Shown in pieces: positions 47,298-58,181 of a DNA stretch of 64,000 nt (the first letter of the stretch is position 1; every line of letters starts with the position of its first letter). The position numbers and the translations under genes are program-made. Below the pieces are notes generated by a model. It worked only from the letters and a program-made list of their open reading frames with translations. It did no database searches and was not told where the DNA came from. The stretch lies in assembly GCF_913055835.1 (NCBI RefSeq), contig NZ_CAJXKQ010000001.1:274187-338186 (forward strand), given 5' to 3'. This stretch comes from an uncultured Marinobacter sp. (lineage in GTDB: Bacteria > Pseudomonadota > Gammaproteobacteria > Pseudomonadales > Oleiphilaceae).

Positions 47298-48257
47298 GTG
47301 GAAGAACAGCCGATCATCATCAAACGCAAGAAGAAAATTGTCGGGGGCCACCACGGTGGTTCCTGGAAGGTTGCGTTTGCCGATTTCGCCACCGCCATGA
47401 TGGCGTTCTTCCTGGTGCTCTGGTTAACCGCCACGGCCTCGCCGGAGCAGAAAAGAGCGGTTGAGGGTTACTTCCGGGATCCCGTTGGCTTTACCGAGGG
47501 GGGATCTCCAAACCCAGTGGACCTTGAGGGCAGTGCGTCGGTGGTCAACGAGGCAAGTCCGGACATCGAGTCCAGCCAGATCCAGATCGAAGACCAGGTG
47601 GTGGATGAGCTCTCCGAAACGCTCGAACAACGGCGTATGGAAGAGCTGTTCCAGGAGTTGAAAGAGCGCATTGAACAGAACGAAACCCTGCAGGAGTTCA
47701 AGGATCAACTGCTGATCGATATCACCGACGAGGGCTTGCGAATCCAGATCGTCGACCGCTCGGGGCGCCCGATGTTCGACAGTGGCCGGGCTGAGCTGAA
47801 GTATTACTCCCAGGATATTCTGTTTGAGCTCGCCAAAACGCTGGGCTCCGTGAACAACAAGCTCAGCATTACCGGACATACTGACTCCACACCCTTCAGC
47901 GGTCGGCCCGGCTATACCAATTGGGAGCTGTCAGCAGACCGGGCAAATACCGCCAGAAGAGCTCTCGTCGCCGGCGGTGTTCGCCAGCAGCAGATTGCCC
48001 GCGTAGTGGGCCTGAGTGATTCCGTGCTGTTCGACAAGGAAGACCCGACTGCGCCGGTGAATCGCCGGATCTCCATCATCGTCCTCAACAAGAAAACCGT
48101 CGATAACATCCAGAGCAGCGCCGGCCAGTCTGATGAGCCCCTGATTGATCTGACTCAGCCAACCGAGGCGGAGCAGGAAGCGGCACGGGAACGTCTGGAA
48201 AGCGGTGAATGGTTGCAGGAGAAAGAAGAACCGGCGCCGGGTGAGTTGAACTGGTAA
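47298..48257 (+). CDS. motB: Flagellar motor stator protein MotB
   Basis: 319 residues, GTG start with CCGGAG upstream. A basic N-terminus (IIIKRKKKI) leads to the single helix WKVAFADFATAMMAFFLVLW with the proton-carrying Asp29. The plug/linker and the OmpA-like peptidoglycan-binding domain follow (about 165-275; LSITGHTDSTPF, NWELSADRANTARR). A C-terminal acidic tail of about 40 residues ends the protein. The conserved Asp and absence of sodium-type PomB features favour proton coupling. Confidence 0.95.
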   Translation: MEEQPIIIKRKKKIVGGHHGGSWKVAFADFATAMMAFFLVLWLTATASPEQKRAVEGYFRDPVGFTEGGSPNPVDLEGSASVVNEASPDIESSQIQIEDQVVDELSETLEQRRMEELFQELKERIEQNETLQEFKDQLLIDITDEGLRIQIVDRSGRPMFDSGRAELKYYSQDILFELAKTLGSVNNKLSITGHTDSTPFSGRPGYTNWELSADRANTARRALVAGGVRQQQIARVVGLSDSVLFDKEDPTAPVNRRISIIVLNKKTVDNIQSSAGQSDEPLIDLTQPTEAEQEAARERLESGEWLQEKEEPAPGELNW

Positions 48258-48268
48258 AGCCGGGTACG

Positions 48269-49324
48269 TCAGTCCAGCTTCAGCCCCCGGGCCTGTTGCT
48301 CCGCCATATCCTGAAGAATCCGGTGGAAGCTTTTGAGCCGCTCCGGGCTGATTTTCCCCTCCTCCGCGGCCCTGTCGATGGCGCAGCCGGGATCCCCCAT
48401 GTGTCGGCAGTTGCGAAACTTACAGGTGCCAATCACCTCTCGGATTTCCCGGAAGCCATACTCGATTTCCTGCGCCGTCATATGCCATAGGCCGAACTCC
48501 CGAATGCCCGGAGAGTCAATCAATTCACCGCCCAGTGGCAAGTGGAACAGCTTGGCCGTGGTCGTGGTGTGAATCCCCTTGCCGGTACTCTCTGACACAG
48601 CTCCAACACGAATGGCCTCGTCAGGCATCAGGGTCTGGATGATCGAAGACTTGCCCACGCCTGATTGACCAACGAACACACTGGTCTGATCCTTCACCAG
48701 CGCCTCAACCTCCGGCGACGGCTTATCTCCAGACTCCGCGGCAGACGTTCGCACCACCTCATAGCCCAGAGCCTCATACCGGCCGAGAAGCGAGTCAATG
48801 TTCTCCCGGTTGCTGTCGGTGATCAGATCCGTCTTGTTCAGCAAAATCACCGCCGGAATGTCCGTGATCTCAGACGCCACCAGATACCGATCGATCAGAT
48901 TGTCGTGTGGCTCCGGCTCTGGTGCGATGACAAGAATAATATGATCGATATTGGCGGCCACCGGCTTCAGGGCACCAAAATTATCCGGCCGCTGCAGAAT
49001 ATTGCGACGATCACCGCGTGCAACGATAACTCCGGTCTCATTCTTCCCCGGCCGCCAGACAACCTTGTCACCGGTCACCAGACTATCGATGTTGGCCCGA
49101 ACAAAGCACCGCACCACGTTACCAACCTGATCACCCTCCAGGGCTTCGACATCCAGCTGTTGCCCGTAGTGAGCAATGACTAACCCTTCCTGCTCCGGAC
49201 CAAGCTCCCCGGCATCGGCCTGCTCCTGAACCTTCTTCTCCTTGCGCGCCGCTCGGGCCGCACGCTCCTCCTGGACTTTCTTGATGCGGAATTGCTGCTG
49301 TTTGTTCAGTCGCCGTTTTGCCAT
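48269..49324 (-). CDS. rsgA: Ribosome small-subunit GTPase
   Basis: Circularly permuted GTPase that checks late 30S maturation. 351 residues: a basic N-terminal extension (MAKRRLNKQQQFRIKKVQEE), an OB-fold, then G4 (LLNKTDL) before G1 (FVGQSGVGKSSII) and G3 (DSPGIREFGL), the permuted order. The zinc site at the C-terminus has TCKFRNCRHMGDPGC (three Cys and one His). Converges with motB (11 nt) and diverges from orn. Confidence 0.96.
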   Translation of the reverse strand: MAKRRLNKQQQFRIKKVQEERAARAARKEKKVQEQADAGELGPEQEGLVIAHYGQQLDVEALEGDQVGNVVRCFVRANIDSLVTGDKVVWRPGKNETGVIVARGDRRNILQRPDNFGALKPVAANIDHIILVIAPEPEPHDNLIDRYLVASEITDIPAVILLNKTDLITDSNRENIDSLLGRYEALGYEVVRTSAAESGDKPSPEVEALVKDQTSVFVGQSGVGKSSIIQTLMPDEAIRVGAVSESTGKGIHTTTTAKLFHLPLGGELIDSPGIREFGLWHMTAQEIEYGFREIREVIGTCKFRNCRHMGDPGCAIDRAAEEGKISPERLKSFHRILQDMAEQQARGLKLD

Positions 49325-49473
49325 GTAGATAGCTGATGCCAGATTTGGTGTGCGTGAGGTGTTACATCATACGTTAATCGTCCACAATACAAAGACAAAT
49401 GAGACCGGTGTAATCTCAATAAAATGGACCGGCAGTGACGTTCTTCTTGTATATCTCTCAACTTTACTGCGGG

Positions 49474-49571
49474 CGTGGGGTTGTTGATCCGGGAATGTCG
49501 TCGGCCATGGATGGCCGACGCCAAGCGCACATGGATGTGCTCGTAGCGTTTCCCGGATCAACAACCCCGCG
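49474..49571 (-). repeat. Class I structured intergenic repeat, copy E (short form)
   Basis: Arms of about 21 nt with one G-T type mismatch (left from 49474, right ending 49571), unique to this copy (GGGGTTGTTGATCCGGGA). On the minus strand the core is CGCTACGA, GCACATCCATGTGC, GCTTGGC and GTCGGCCATCCATGGCCGAC. It is the only copy outside the atu region, and lies between the divergent rsgA and orn genes, 34 nt before the orn ATG. Confidence 0.9.
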
Positions 49572-49605
49572 TCCGCGAACTCAAATCTAGAAGGCTAGTA
49601 ACAAA

Positions 49606-50148
49606 ATGGCAGAAACCAATCGCCTAGTATGGATCGATCTGGAAATGACAGGCCTCGATCCGGAAAAAGAGCGGATCATCGAAATGGCAACTATTATCAC
49701 CGATTCAGAACTCAATATTGTTGCAGAAGGACCCGTTATCGCCGTCCATCAGCCTCAATCGTTCCTGGACTCCATGGATGAATGGTGCACCCGAACCCAT
49801 GGTGAAAGCGGCCTCACCAAGCGGGTTCAGGAAAGCGATATCTCCGAGTCCGAAGCCGAACAGCAGACCATCGAATTCCTGAAAAAACACGTCGAAAAGG
49901 GTCAGTCACCCCTGTGCGGCAACAGCATCGGCCAGGATCGCCGGTTCCTGGTCAAATACATGCCGGAACTGGAAGACTTCTTCCATTACCGGAACCTTGA
50001 TGTATCCACAGTGAAAGAGCTCGCCCGCCGCTGGCGCCCCGATGTCCTGGCCGGGGTTAAAAAGAAAGGCAGTCACCTTGCCCTCGACGACATCCGGGAT
50101 TCCATCAACGAACTGCGCCACTACCGGGAACAATTCTTCAAACTATAA
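49606..50148 (+). CDS. orn: Oligoribonuclease
   Basis: DEDDh exonuclease that degrades 2-nt RNAs, including pGpG produced from c-di-GMP by EAL enzymes such as the one at 29.6 kb. 180 residues: [20 protein letters not shown] (metal Asp and Glu), the central [16 protein letters not shown], and [18 protein letters not shown] with the catalytic His/Asp. It converges with queG, overlapping by 6 nt at the 3' ends. Confidence 0.97.
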   Translation: MAETNRLVWIDLEMTGLDPEKERIIEMATIITDSELNIVAEGPVIAVHQPQSFLDSMDEWCTRTHGESGLTKRVQESDISESEAEQQTIEFLKKHVEKGQSPLCGNSIGQDRRFLVKYMPELEDFFHYRNLDVSTVKELARRWRPDVLAGVKKKGSHLALDDIRDSINELRHYREQFFKL

Positions 50149-51222
50149 ACCGTGGCGCTTCAGTGCCCACTGGACATGCTCGCGGACCATCTCTGATGGG
50201 TGGTCCGCCCGTTGTTTCAGGGCTTCGATCACCGGAATGGTTGAGGGCGCATTGCCCAGGCCAACCGCCAGGTTTCGCAGCCAGCCCTCATAGCCCGTTC
50301 GCCGAATCGCCGAGCCCTCGGTGCGTTTCAGGAACTGCTCCTCCGTCCAGAGAAACAATTCCGCCAGCGAACTGTTGTCCAGCCCATGCCTGGGCTGAAA
50401 ATCCTGCTCGCCGGTTGGTTTGCTGAACTTCTGCCAGGGACACACCAACTGACAGTCGTCGCAGCCGAAGACCCGGTTTCCCATTAATGGTCGCAGCTCC
50501 TCGGGAATGCTCCCCTTGAGCTCAATGGTCAGATAGCTGATGCAGCGTCGGGCATCAAGCTTGTGGGGACCGACGAAGGCGTCGGTCGGGCAGAGATCGA
50601 GGCAGGCGGAACAACTACCGCAATGATCGGTTTCAAAGGGCTCATCAATGGGCAGCGGTGCGCTGGTGAAGATTTCCCCCAGGAAAAAGAACGAACCGGC
50701 CCTCGGGTGAATCAGCATGTTGTTCTTGCCAATCCAGCCCAGGCCAGCCCTCTGCGCGAGTGCTCGTTCCAGTACCGGCGCGCTGTCCACGAACGCCCGG
50801 TAGTCGTATCCGCGCACGGCTTCATCAATCCTGGCTGCCAGCTGCGCAAGCCGCTTGCGAATCAGTTTGTGGTAATCCCGCCCCAGTGCATAGCGGGTTA
50901 CATAGGCGCCTTCACGGTTAGTAAGCGCTTCTTTCGGGCTGTCCGGTGAGGGCAGATAGTCCATTCTGACCGAAATTACCCGGGTGGTGCCCGGTACCAG
51001 GGAGGTGGGCGTGTAGCGCTTGTCACCATGGTGGGCCATATAGTCCATCTCGCCCTGATAACCCGCTGCCAGCCAGTCCTGCAGATGGTTCGCATGCTTG
51101 CCGGTGTCCGCAGTGGTAATACCCAGATCTGCGAACCCCAGGTCGGCCGCCCACTGGCGGATAAGCGCTGGCAGATCAGCGAGTTCCGGGTGTGGTTTGG
51201 TGCTCAATGATGTGGCGCTCAT
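50143..51222 (-). CDS. queG: Epoxyqueuosine reductase
   Basis: Final step of queuosine synthesis on tRNA, cobalamin and iron-sulfur dependent. 359 residues from the ATG at 51222; a GTG two codons earlier is possible. Two 4Fe-4S clusters are indicated by [17 protein letters not shown] and [12 protein letters not shown], and the cobalamin-binding half has [12 protein letters not shown] and [21 protein letters not shown]-terminal HEAT-like segment is typical of the family. Divergent from nnr. Confidence 0.96.
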   Translation of the reverse strand: MSATSLSTKPHPELADLPALIRQWAADLGFADLGITTADTGKHANHLQDWLAAGYQGEMDYMAHHGDKRYTPTSLVPGTTRVISVRMDYLPSPDSPKEALTNREGAYVTRYALGRDYHKLIRKRLAQLAARIDEAVRGYDYRAFVDSAPVLERALAQRAGLGWIGKNNMLIHPRAGSFFFLGEIFTSAPLPIDEPFETDHCGSCSACLDLCPTDAFVGPHKLDARRCISYLTIELKGSIPEELRPLMGNRVFGCDDCQLVCPWQKFSKPTGEQDFQPRHGLDNSSLAELFLWTEEQFLKRTEGSAIRRTGYEGWLRNLAVGLGNAPSTIPVIEALKQRADHPSEMVREHVQWALKRHGL

Positions 51223-51369
51223 AGTCACTGCCGGTGGCGGAGTTCGGTCGCGACCCCGGATACGGATATTTAATCTGATTAAGTTATGACCTTTTTCACT
51301 GTTTTGCTATGCTTTACAGGTATCTGGCCAATTTTCTTAAACCGGTTTCTGTAACGGGAGCAAAGGTTC

Positions 51370-52929
51370 ATGCCACCGTCTGCTGGGCACAGTTTACCAG
51401 ACGCACTGTTTTCCGCCGATGCTGTGCGGGAAATTGATCGCTATGTGATTGATCAACAAGGTGTTGATGGTTTTGAGCTGATGCAGTCTGCTGCCCATGC
51501 CGCCTTTCGTTGTCTGGTGCGCCGCTGGCGTAACTGTGGCTCGGTGCTGGTGTTATGCGGTGCGGGTAACAACGGCGGTGACGGCTATCTGGTTGCAGCC
51601 AGCGCGAAGAGGCATGGACTGGATGTCCAGTGTGTCGCTGTTGCGCCAACCGACAAACTGTCCGGCGACGCCCGAAAAGCCTGGCAGAAAGCCCTGGCGG
51701 ACGGCGTTGGAGTCCTGGAGCTGGCAGCGCTCAACGAATCATTTCTGGATGATCTGTTTGCGAGTGCCGGGCTGATTGTAGACGCGATGCTCGGTACCGG
51801 TGTGTCCGGCGCCCCCCGGGAGCCGTTTGCGGCGATGATAGGCCGGTGTAACAGTGCGCCGGCTCCTGTCCTGGCTGTGGATCTGCCCTCCGGGCTGAAT
51901 GCCACCACCGGAGCGGCGGAAGGGGATGTGGTCAGTGCGGCCATGACCGTGACTTTTATCGGGCTCAAAGCCGGCCTCTTTACGGGGCAGGGTGCAGCGG
52001 TCTGCGGCGAAGTGGTCTTCGAATCTCTGGATACCGCGGGATCAATCGCTGGTAGTGGCCAGGTGCCGATAGCCGCTCGTCGTGACTGGGATTCTGTGAT
52101 GTCCTGGCTGCCGCCCCGGCCAGCCAACGCCCACAAGGGTCGTTTCGGGCATGTCCTGGTAGTCGCCGGTGATCGCGGCTTTGGCGGCGCTGGACTGCTT
52201 GCGGCAGAAGCTGCTGCGCGCTCCGGGGCAGGGCTTGTCTCGCTGGCAACACGGCCCGAGCATGTGACGGCGGCGCTGGCCCGGTGTCCGTCGGTGATGG
52301 TTCACGGACTGATTCACGGTTCGGAATTGCCGTCACTGTTGGACGCCGCTTCGGTTGTCGTATGCGGTCCTGGCATCGGGCGAAGCGCCTGGGGCCAGCA
52401 GATGCTGGAACAGGTGATTGCCAGCGGCAAGCCAAGAGTGCTGGATGCGGATGCCCTGAATCTGTTGTCCGGTCGGGTTGCTGTACCTGCGGATAATCAT
52501 GTGTTGACTCCACACCCGGGCGAGGCGGCCAGGCTACTGAATTGTCTGGTGCCGGAGGTGGAAGCGGACAGGATGGCCGCCGCCCGAAAGTTACAGGCGC
52601 TGTATGGCGGAACGGTTCTGTTAAAAGGCGCTGGAACCATTGTCGCTTCGGAAGGCGGCTTCCTTGATGTCATCAGCGGCAGCAACCCGGGTATGGCTAC
52701 CGGTGGTATGGGTGACGTACTTTCGGGGATTATTGGCGCGGTTCTGGGGCAGATTGGTGATGGACAAAAGGCTGCGGTGATCGGAGCGTCGGCGCACCTG
52801 GCTGCAGCTGACACTGCTTCAGAAAGCAGTGGGTTCATCGGGTTGATACCAACTGATGTAATTGATGCGCTGCCGTTGGTGTTTCGGAAAGCGGAAATAA
52901 GCCCCGGAGCGGGAGAAGCATGGGCATAA
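51370..52929 (+). CDS. nnr: Bifunctional NAD(P)H-hydrate epimerase / ADP-dependent dehydratase
   Basis: Repairs damaged NAD(P)H hydrates. 519 residues: the N-terminal epimerase (about 1-225; LVLCGAGNNGGDGYLVA, VDAMLGTGVSG) and C-terminal ribokinase-like dehydratase (about 235-510; NAHKGRFGHVLVVAGDRGFG, LTPHPGEAARLL, SGSNPGMATGGMGDVLSG). Start at ATG 51370, within 8 nt of GGGAG. Overlaps tsaE by 10 nt, beginning the plus-strand run of housekeeping genes. Confidence 0.96.
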   Translation: MPPSAGHSLPDALFSADAVREIDRYVIDQQGVDGFELMQSAAHAAFRCLVRRWRNCGSVLVLCGAGNNGGDGYLVAASAKRHGLDVQCVAVAPTDKLSGDARKAWQKALADGVGVLELAALNESFLDDLFASAGLIVDAMLGTGVSGAPREPFAAMIGRCNSAPAPVLAVDLPSGLNATTGAAEGDVVSAAMTVTFIGLKAGLFTGQGAAVCGEVVFESLDTAGSIAGSGQVPIAARRDWDSVMSWLPPRPANAHKGRFGHVLVVAGDRGFGGAGLLAAEAAARSGAGLVSLATRPEHVTAALARCPSVMVHGLIHGSELPSLLDAASVVVCGPGIGRSAWGQQMLEQVIASGKPRVLDADALNLLSGRVAVPADNHVLTPHPGEAARLLNCLVPEVEADRMAAARKLQALYGGTVLLKGAGTIVASEGGFLDVISGSNPGMATGGMGDVLSGIIGAVLGQIGDGQKAAVIGASAHLAAADTASESSGFIGLIPTDVIDALPLVFRKAEISPGAGEAWA

Positions 52930-53417
52930 TGGGCAACGAACGTCGCGTTTTCCTGCAAGGCGAGGCCGAAACCGAGCATCTCGGTCGGGAACTGGCCAGA
53001 AGCGTCGCCAAGTCTGGCCGTGGTCTGGTGGTGTATCTGGATGGCGACCTGGGTATGGGGAAAACCACCCTTAGTCGGGGGGTCATGCGCGAGTTGGGGC
53101 ACAAAGGTGCGGTAAAGAGCCCGACCTACACCTTGGTGGAGCCCTACGAAACCCTGAATCCACCGACTTATCACTTTGACCTGTACCGTCTGGGTGATGC
53201 GGAAGAACTCGAATATATGGGCATCCGGGATTATTTCTCCGGTGAAAACCTTTGTCTGATCGAGTGGCCTGAGCGCGGAAAAGGTATTTTGCCCGAGCCG
53301 GATCTGGAGATTCATCTCGAAACTCAGGCGGAGGGCCGCTCTGTGGTCCTCAGGGCGCGCTCAGATTACGGCGCCAGGGTGCTGAACGAACTGGAGTTGA
53401 TTGGTCCGGCTCAATAG
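52920..53417 (+). CDS. tsaE: tRNA threonylcarbamoyladenosine biosynthesis ATPase TsaE
   Basis: 165 residues. P-loop YLDGDLGMGKTTLSRG, then KSPTYTLVEPYE and the Walker B-type HFDLYRLGDAEELEYMG. It works with TsaB and TsaD in making t6A at position 37 of ANN-decoding tRNAs. The ATG lies inside the end of nnr. It is 38 nt before the amidase gene, as in Pseudomonas. Confidence 0.95.
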   Translation: MGIMGNERRVFLQGEAETEHLGRELARSVAKSGRGLVVYLDGDLGMGKTTLSRGVMRELGHKGAVKSPTYTLVEPYETLNPPTYHFDLYRLGDAEELEYMGIRDYFSGENLCLIEWPERGKGILPEPDLEIHLETQAEGRSVVLRARSDYGARVLNELELIGPAQ

Positions 53418-53455
53418 CTAGCCCGGAACCGGGAATAAACTGGCAGGTAAGCTTT

Positions 53456-54814
53456 ATGAATTGTGCAAAGCTGAGTAAACAACTGATCTGGCCGATGGCG
53501 CTGGTTTTCGCGACATTGGCGTTTCACGGGTCGGCTGCGACCAAGGTCGAGAGCGCCCGTATCTGGCCCGCGCCAGATCACACCCGGCTGGTCCTGGATA
53601 CCGGCGGGCAGGTAGAGCACAACATTTTCTCCCTGAGCAGCCCGGCCCGGCTGGTTATCGATCTGAAAAATGCCAACCTGAACACCGACTTCTCGGGTCT
53701 GGACCTTTCCGGCAGCCCGATCAAGCGAATCCGCAGCGCGCCGAGGAACGGCACCGATTTGCGGGTTGTCCTGGATCTCAAAGCCGACATCAAGCCCAGG
53801 AGCTTTCAGCTTGAGCCGAACCAGCAGTACGGCCACAGGCTTGTTGTCGATCTGATTGACGAAAGTGGCAGTCGGCTGGAAAAGGCCACCACGCCTACTG
53901 TGACCCAGGATGCATCCGGAAAGCGGGATATCATTGTGGTCATCGATGCCGGGCACGGTGGGGAAGATCCGGGTGCCATTGGGCCCAGGGGAACCCGTGA
54001 GAAAGATGTGGTTCTGAGAATGGCGAAAACCCTGGCCAGCCTGATCAATGATCGGCCGGGGTATACCGCCAAACTGACCAGGACCGGGGACTACTACATT
54101 GGCCTTCGCAATCGCACGATTCTGGCCAGGAAATACAACGCCGACCTGTTCGTCTCGGTACACGCCGATGCCTTCCGAACGCCGCAGCCCAAGGGGGCCT
54201 CGGTATTTGCCCTGTCCCAGCGAGGAGCCACCAGTGAGACCGCCCGTTGGCTGGCCAATAGCGAGAACCGGTCTGATCTGATCGGCGGGGCCGGCGGATT
54301 GTCGCTGGATGGCCGTGACGACATGCTCGCCGGTGTTTTGCTGGATCTGTCCATGACGGCAAGTATCAACGCCAGCCTGGGTGTTGGCAGCTCGGTGCTC
54401 GGTAAACTGGGTGGCGTGGCCAAGTTGCACAAGCCGGGTGTTGAGCAGGCCGCTTTTGCGGTCCTCAAATCGCCGGATATTCCTTCCATTCTCGTGGAAG
54501 CCGGGTTTATCTCGAATCCCCAGGAAGAGAAAAACCTGGCAACCGAGTGGTATCGCAACAAACTGGCCGGCGCCATCATGAAAGGCATCGATGATTACTT
54601 CCAGAAGACGCCGCCTCCGGGAACTCTGCTGGCCTGGCAGAAACAGAATCGCCAGGGTGGAGACAGCATCAGCCACTACCGTATACAGCGGGGCGATACG
54701 CTTTCCGGCGTCGCCCGGAAAAACCAGACCACCGTCAGCGAGCTGATGCAGTTTAACGACCTTCGGGACGACCGTGTTATGGTAGGGCAAACCATTCGTA
54801 TTCCCGCGTCCTGA
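53456..54814 (+). CDS. amiB: N-acetylmuramoyl-L-alanine amidase with AMIN and LysM domains
   Basis: 452 residues. The signal peptide ends about residue 28 (FHGSA-ATK). The AMIN domain is about 30-130 (targeting to septum or envelope), the amidase_3 domain about 160-390 with zinc ligands in [25 protein letters not shown] and SVHADAF and the catalytic Glu in [12 protein letters not shown], and one LysM at the end ([17 protein letters not shown]). It splits septal peptidoglycan during cell separation, normally activated by an EnvC- or NlpD-type partner. The position before mutL supports AmiB. Confidence 0.94.
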   Translation: MNCAKLSKQLIWPMALVFATLAFHGSAATKVESARIWPAPDHTRLVLDTGGQVEHNIFSLSSPARLVIDLKNANLNTDFSGLDLSGSPIKRIRSAPRNGTDLRVVLDLKADIKPRSFQLEPNQQYGHRLVVDLIDESGSRLEKATTPTVTQDASGKRDIIVVIDAGHGGEDPGAIGPRGTREKDVVLRMAKTLASLINDRPGYTAKLTRTGDYYIGLRNRTILARKYNADLFVSVHADAFRTPQPKGASVFALSQRGATSETARWLANSENRSDLIGGAGGLSLDGRDDMLAGVLLDLSMTASINASLGVGSSVLGKLGGVAKLHKPGVEQAAFAVLKSPDIPSILVEAGFISNPQEEKNLATEWYRNKLAGAIMKGIDDYFQKTPPPGTLLAWQKQNRQGGDSISHYRIQRGDTLSGVARKNQTTVSELMQFNDLRDDRVMVGQTIRIPAS

Positions 54815-54834
54815 TCAAGAGGTTTTTCTGTAAC

Positions 54835-56745
54835 ATGCCCCCCATTCGATTGCTGTCACCACGGCTCGCGAACCAGATTGCCGCGGGTGAGGTGGTGGAG
54901 CGCCCTGCGTCTGTCGTCAAGGAACTGGTCGAAAATGCCCTGGACGCCGGTGCCAACCGGGTAGATGTTGAAGTGGAGCAGGGCGGCGTCAAGCTGATCC
55001 GCGTTCGGGATGACGGCAGCGGCATTGACGAAAACGATCTGCCCCTTGCCCTCAGTCGCCATGCAACCAGCAAGATCGCCAGTCTCGATGACCTGGAGGC
55101 AGTGGCGTCTCTCGGCTTTCGCGGGGAAGCGCTCGCCAGTATCAGTTCTGTCTCCCGCCTTACCCTGACTTCCAGAACCGAGTCGCAGGAAGCTGCTTCC
55201 CGGGTGGAAGTCGAAGGCCGGGAAATGGACGCGAGAATTTCGCCTGCCGCGCATCCGGTCGGAACGACCGTTGAAGTGCGCGACCTGTTTTTTAATACCC
55301 CGGCTCGCCGCAAATTCCTGCGTACTGAAAAGACAGAATTCAATCACGTTGAGGAGTGCGTGCGACGTCAGGCGCTGAGCCGCTTCGATGCTGGTTTCAC
55401 GTTGCGCCATAACCAGCGGGTCGTGCAGAGCTTGAGGCCGGCCGAATCGGCCCTTGATCGCGAGCGTCGTATTGGTTCCCTGTGTGGCCAGCAGTTTATA
55501 GATAACGCCGTGGTCATTGATGCGGAGGCCACCGGGCTCCGGCTCTGGGGGTGGGTAGCCCTGCCCACGTTCTCGCGCAGCCAGGCCGATCTCCAGTATT
55601 TCTTCGTCAACGGTCGCGTGATCCGGGATCGCCTGGTGGCCCACGCCGTGCGTCAGGCATACCGGGACGTGCTCTACAATAACCGGCATCCGGCGTTTGT
55701 GCTGTATCTGGAGGTGGATCCCGCCACCGTCGACGTCAACGTTCACCCGACCAAGCACGAAGTGCGGTTCCGTGATGGCCGCCTGGTGCACGATTTCATT
55801 TTCAGAACCCTGCACAAGGCGTTGGCTGACGTTCGGCCGGACGATCACTTTCGCGGTGCGGTGGCGCAATCCTTCGGTCGCGAAGCCTCGGCCCCAGCCC
55901 AGGAAGGAGTCCCGGCTAACAGTGTTCCTGTAGAGGGGGGCTGGAACGGCCAACCGTCGGTACCCAATTACGGTTATCCTGGTGGCTCAAGTACCGGATT
56001 TGGCGGGCAGCCCCAGCCTCAGCAGGAGTGGCGGGCCAGCGATCAAATGGCCTTTTATCAGTCCCTGAATGCCGGAGGGGGCAGCGAGGGGCCGCAGTCC
56101 CTGCCCACCGCAGACAGCGTTGCCGCGCCAATGCCCACGCCGCCCGTCGACAGTGATCAGGAGCCACCCCTGGGCTATGCCATTGCCCAGTTGCATGGAA
56201 TCTACATCCTTGCCCAGGGGCGCGCAGGGCTGATCGTGGTGGATATGCACGCCGCTCATGAGCGAATTACCTATGAGCGAATGAAACGTGCACTCGCCGA
56301 ACAGGATCTGAAAAGCCAGCCACTGCTGGTGCCTTTGTCGCTGGCGGTCAGCCAGAAAGAGGCAGCTCTCACCGAGAGCCACGGTGAGGAGTTACAGAAA
56401 CTGGGATTGCAGATCGAGCGCATTGGCCCGGAAACACTGGCGGTAAGGCAGGTGCCCGCACTCCTGCGCGGTGCCGACACAGAGCAGCTGGTGCGTGACG
56501 TACTGGCGGATCTGATCGAGCATGGCCAGAGTGATCGCGTCGAAGCAGTAACCCACGAATTGCTGGGAACCATGGCGTGCCATGGGTCTGTTCGTGCCAA
56601 CCGGCAGTTGACGATTCCGGAAATGAACTCCTTGCTCAGGGATATGGAGGCTACCGAACGTAGCGGTCAATGTAACCACGGCCGCCCCACATGGACTCTG
56701 GTGACCATGTCCGAACTGGACAAGCTGTTTTTACGGGGGCGCTGA
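54835..56745 (+). CDS. mutL: DNA mismatch repair protein MutL, endonuclease type
   Basis: 636 residues. The GHKL ATPase is N-terminal ([36 protein letters not shown]) and a Gly/Pro/Gln-rich linker covers about 340-445. The C-terminal dimerisation domain has [12 protein letters not shown], which fits the DxHAxxExxxxE endonuclease motif, together with ACHGSVRA and CNHGRPTW. So this MutL likely nicks DNA itself and does not need MutH, unlike the E. coli protein. One nt separates it from miaA. Confidence 0.95.
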   Translation: MPPIRLLSPRLANQIAAGEVVERPASVVKELVENALDAGANRVDVEVEQGGVKLIRVRDDGSGIDENDLPLALSRHATSKIASLDDLEAVASLGFRGEALASISSVSRLTLTSRTESQEAASRVEVEGREMDARISPAAHPVGTTVEVRDLFFNTPARRKFLRTEKTEFNHVEECVRRQALSRFDAGFTLRHNQRVVQSLRPAESALDRERRIGSLCGQQFIDNAVVIDAEATGLRLWGWVALPTFSRSQADLQYFFVNGRVIRDRLVAHAVRQAYRDVLYNNRHPAFVLYLEVDPATVDVNVHPTKHEVRFRDGRLVHDFIFRTLHKALADVRPDDHFRGAVAQSFGREASAPAQEGVPANSVPVEGGWNGQPSVPNYGYPGGSSTGFGGQPQPQQEWRASDQMAFYQSLNAGGGSEGPQSLPTADSVAAPMPTPPVDSDQEPPLGYAIAQLHGIYILAQGRAGLIVVDMHAAHERITYERMKRALAEQDLKSQPLLVPLSLAVSQKEAALTESHGEELQKLGLQIERIGPETLAVRQVPALLRGADTEQLVRDVLADLIEHGQSDRVEAVTHELLGTMACHGSVRANRQLTIPEMNSLLRDMEATERSGQCNHGRPTWTLVTMSELDKLFLRGR

Positions 56746-56746
56746 G

Positions 56747-57778
56747 GTGTCGCTGCCCCCGGCCATTTTCCTGATGGGCCCCACCGCTTCAGGTAAGACA
56801 GACCTGGCCATGGCGCTCTGTGATCTCCTGCCCTGCGAAATCATCAGTGTGGACTCCGCCATGATTTACCGCGGTATGGATATCGGCACGGCCAAGCCGA
56901 CGGCTGCAGAGCTGGCGCGGGCGCCCCATCGACTCATTGATATCTGCGATCCCGCTGAAACCTATTCCGCTGCAGATTTTCGTCGTGATGCCATGGCGGC
57001 GATGGCCGAAATAACGGCGGCGGGCAAGATTCCGCTGTTGGTTGGCGGCACCATGATGTATTTCAAAGCACTGCTTCACGGTATGTCAGGTCTGCCATCG
57101 GCTAGCCCGGCGGTGCGGCGTGACCTTGAGCAAGAGGCTGGAGAGCGTGGCTGGGAGGCCCTGCACGAGGAGCTTCGAAGCAGTGACCCGGTGGCAGCGG
57201 AGCGTATCCATCCCAATAACCGGCAGCGTCTGATGCGGGCCCTGGAAGTTCTGCGGCTCACCGGCAAGCCGATTTCCGAGTTCTGGAAGGCTGAATCCGA
57301 CACGGGCGGGCAACCAACGGCCGCGGCGCAAGACGGTGATATTGAGGATTACACCTATTTCACTCGCTGGCAGGCAGACGAAACATCTTTGCTTCCGTAT
57401 ACTGTTGTCCAGCTTGCCATTATGCCGCCGGAGCGGCGGGTGCTTCATGAGCGAATTCGCCTGCGTTTCCTGAAAATGCTGGATTCAGGCTTTCTCGACG
57501 AAGTGCGGGCACTGATGCTCAGGGATGACTTGCACCCTGATCTCCCTTCCATGCGTTGTGTCGGATATCGCCAGGCCTGGAGTTATTTGTCCGGGGAAGA
57601 CGATTACGAGACATTTGTCGGCAAGGGAGTGGCAGCAACACGACAGCTGGCCAAGCGGCAGTTGACCTGGTTGCGCAAGTGGTCCGATGTGGACTGGCTG
57701 GACAGCGACGACAAACATATCGCCGAGGCGGCCTTGAAAAAAATCCGACTTCGCACCACATTTAATTTTGACAAATGA
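56747..57778 (+). CDS. miaA: tRNA dimethylallyltransferase
   Basis: Adds the dimethylallyl group to A37 of tRNAs reading UNN codons. 343 residues, GTG start directly after the mutL stop. P-loop [16 protein letters not shown], substrate region [25 protein letters not shown]-like [12 protein letters not shown], and [13 protein letters not shown] near the end. Slightly longer than E. coli MiaA, by an insert around residue 185-200 ([19 protein letters not shown]). Upstream of hfq in the conserved order. Confidence 0.96.
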   Translation: MSLPPAIFLMGPTASGKTDLAMALCDLLPCEIISVDSAMIYRGMDIGTAKPTAAELARAPHRLIDICDPAETYSAADFRRDAMAAMAEITAAGKIPLLVGGTMMYFKALLHGMSGLPSASPAVRRDLEQEAGERGWEALHEELRSSDPVAAERIHPNNRQRLMRALEVLRLTGKPISEFWKAESDTGGQPTAAAQDGDIEDYTYFTRWQADETSLLPYTVVQLAIMPPERRVLHERIRLRFLKMLDSGFLDEVRALMLRDDLHPDLPSMRCVGYRQAWSYLSGEDDYETFVGKGVAATRQLAKRQLTWLRKWSDVDWLDSDDKHIAEAALKKIRLRTTFNFDK

Positions 57779-57811
57779 CGATCTGCATTTACTAAAAACA
57801 GGAGAAAACAC

Positions 57812-58063
57812 ATGTCAAAAGGGCATTCGTTACAAGACCCTTACCTCAATGCATTGCGCAAGGAACGCATTCCGGTTTCCATCTTTCTGGTCAACGGTAT
57901 CAAACTTCAGGGCCAGATCGAATCTTTCGACCAGTTCGTGATTTTGCTGAAAAACACTGTCAGCCAGATGGTCTACAAGCACGCAATTTCCACTGTGGTA
58001 CCTGCACGTAATGTTCGCATTCCGCAGCAGGCTCCGGGAGGAGAGGGCGAGTCTGAAGACTGA
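57812..58063 (+). CDS. hfq: RNA chaperone Hfq
   Basis: 83 residues, Sm fold. [20 protein letters not shown] contains the proximal/rim residues (Gln8, Asp9, Arg16); Sm1 is [20 protein letters not shown], and Sm2 has the [12 protein letters not shown] signature. The short acidic C-tail (GGEGESED) is typical. 33 nt after miaA, and followed by a terminator. Confidence 0.98.
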   Translation: MSKGHSLQDPYLNALRKERIPVSIFLVNGIKLQGQIESFDQFVILLKNTVSQMVYKHAISTVVPARNVRIPQQAPGGEGESED

Positions 58064-58085
58064 TTCATCCGTTCCCCGATATTGC

Positions 58086-58142
58086 CACCCGCGTTCCAGA
58101 AGATTCCGCTCAGGAGTCTTGTGGTCGCGGGTGTTTGTTTTT
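58086..58142 (+). terminator. Rho-independent terminator after hfq
   Basis: Outer stem CACCCGCG (58086-58093) with CGCGGGTG (58126-58133), an inner stem-loop AGATTCC/GGAGTCT, then TTTGTTTTTT. 22 nt after the hfq stop codon; it separates hfq from hflX. Confidence 0.7.
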
Positions 58143-58181
58143 ATGAATCTCATCCTGTGTATACCCCGGAGTTGATGCCAA

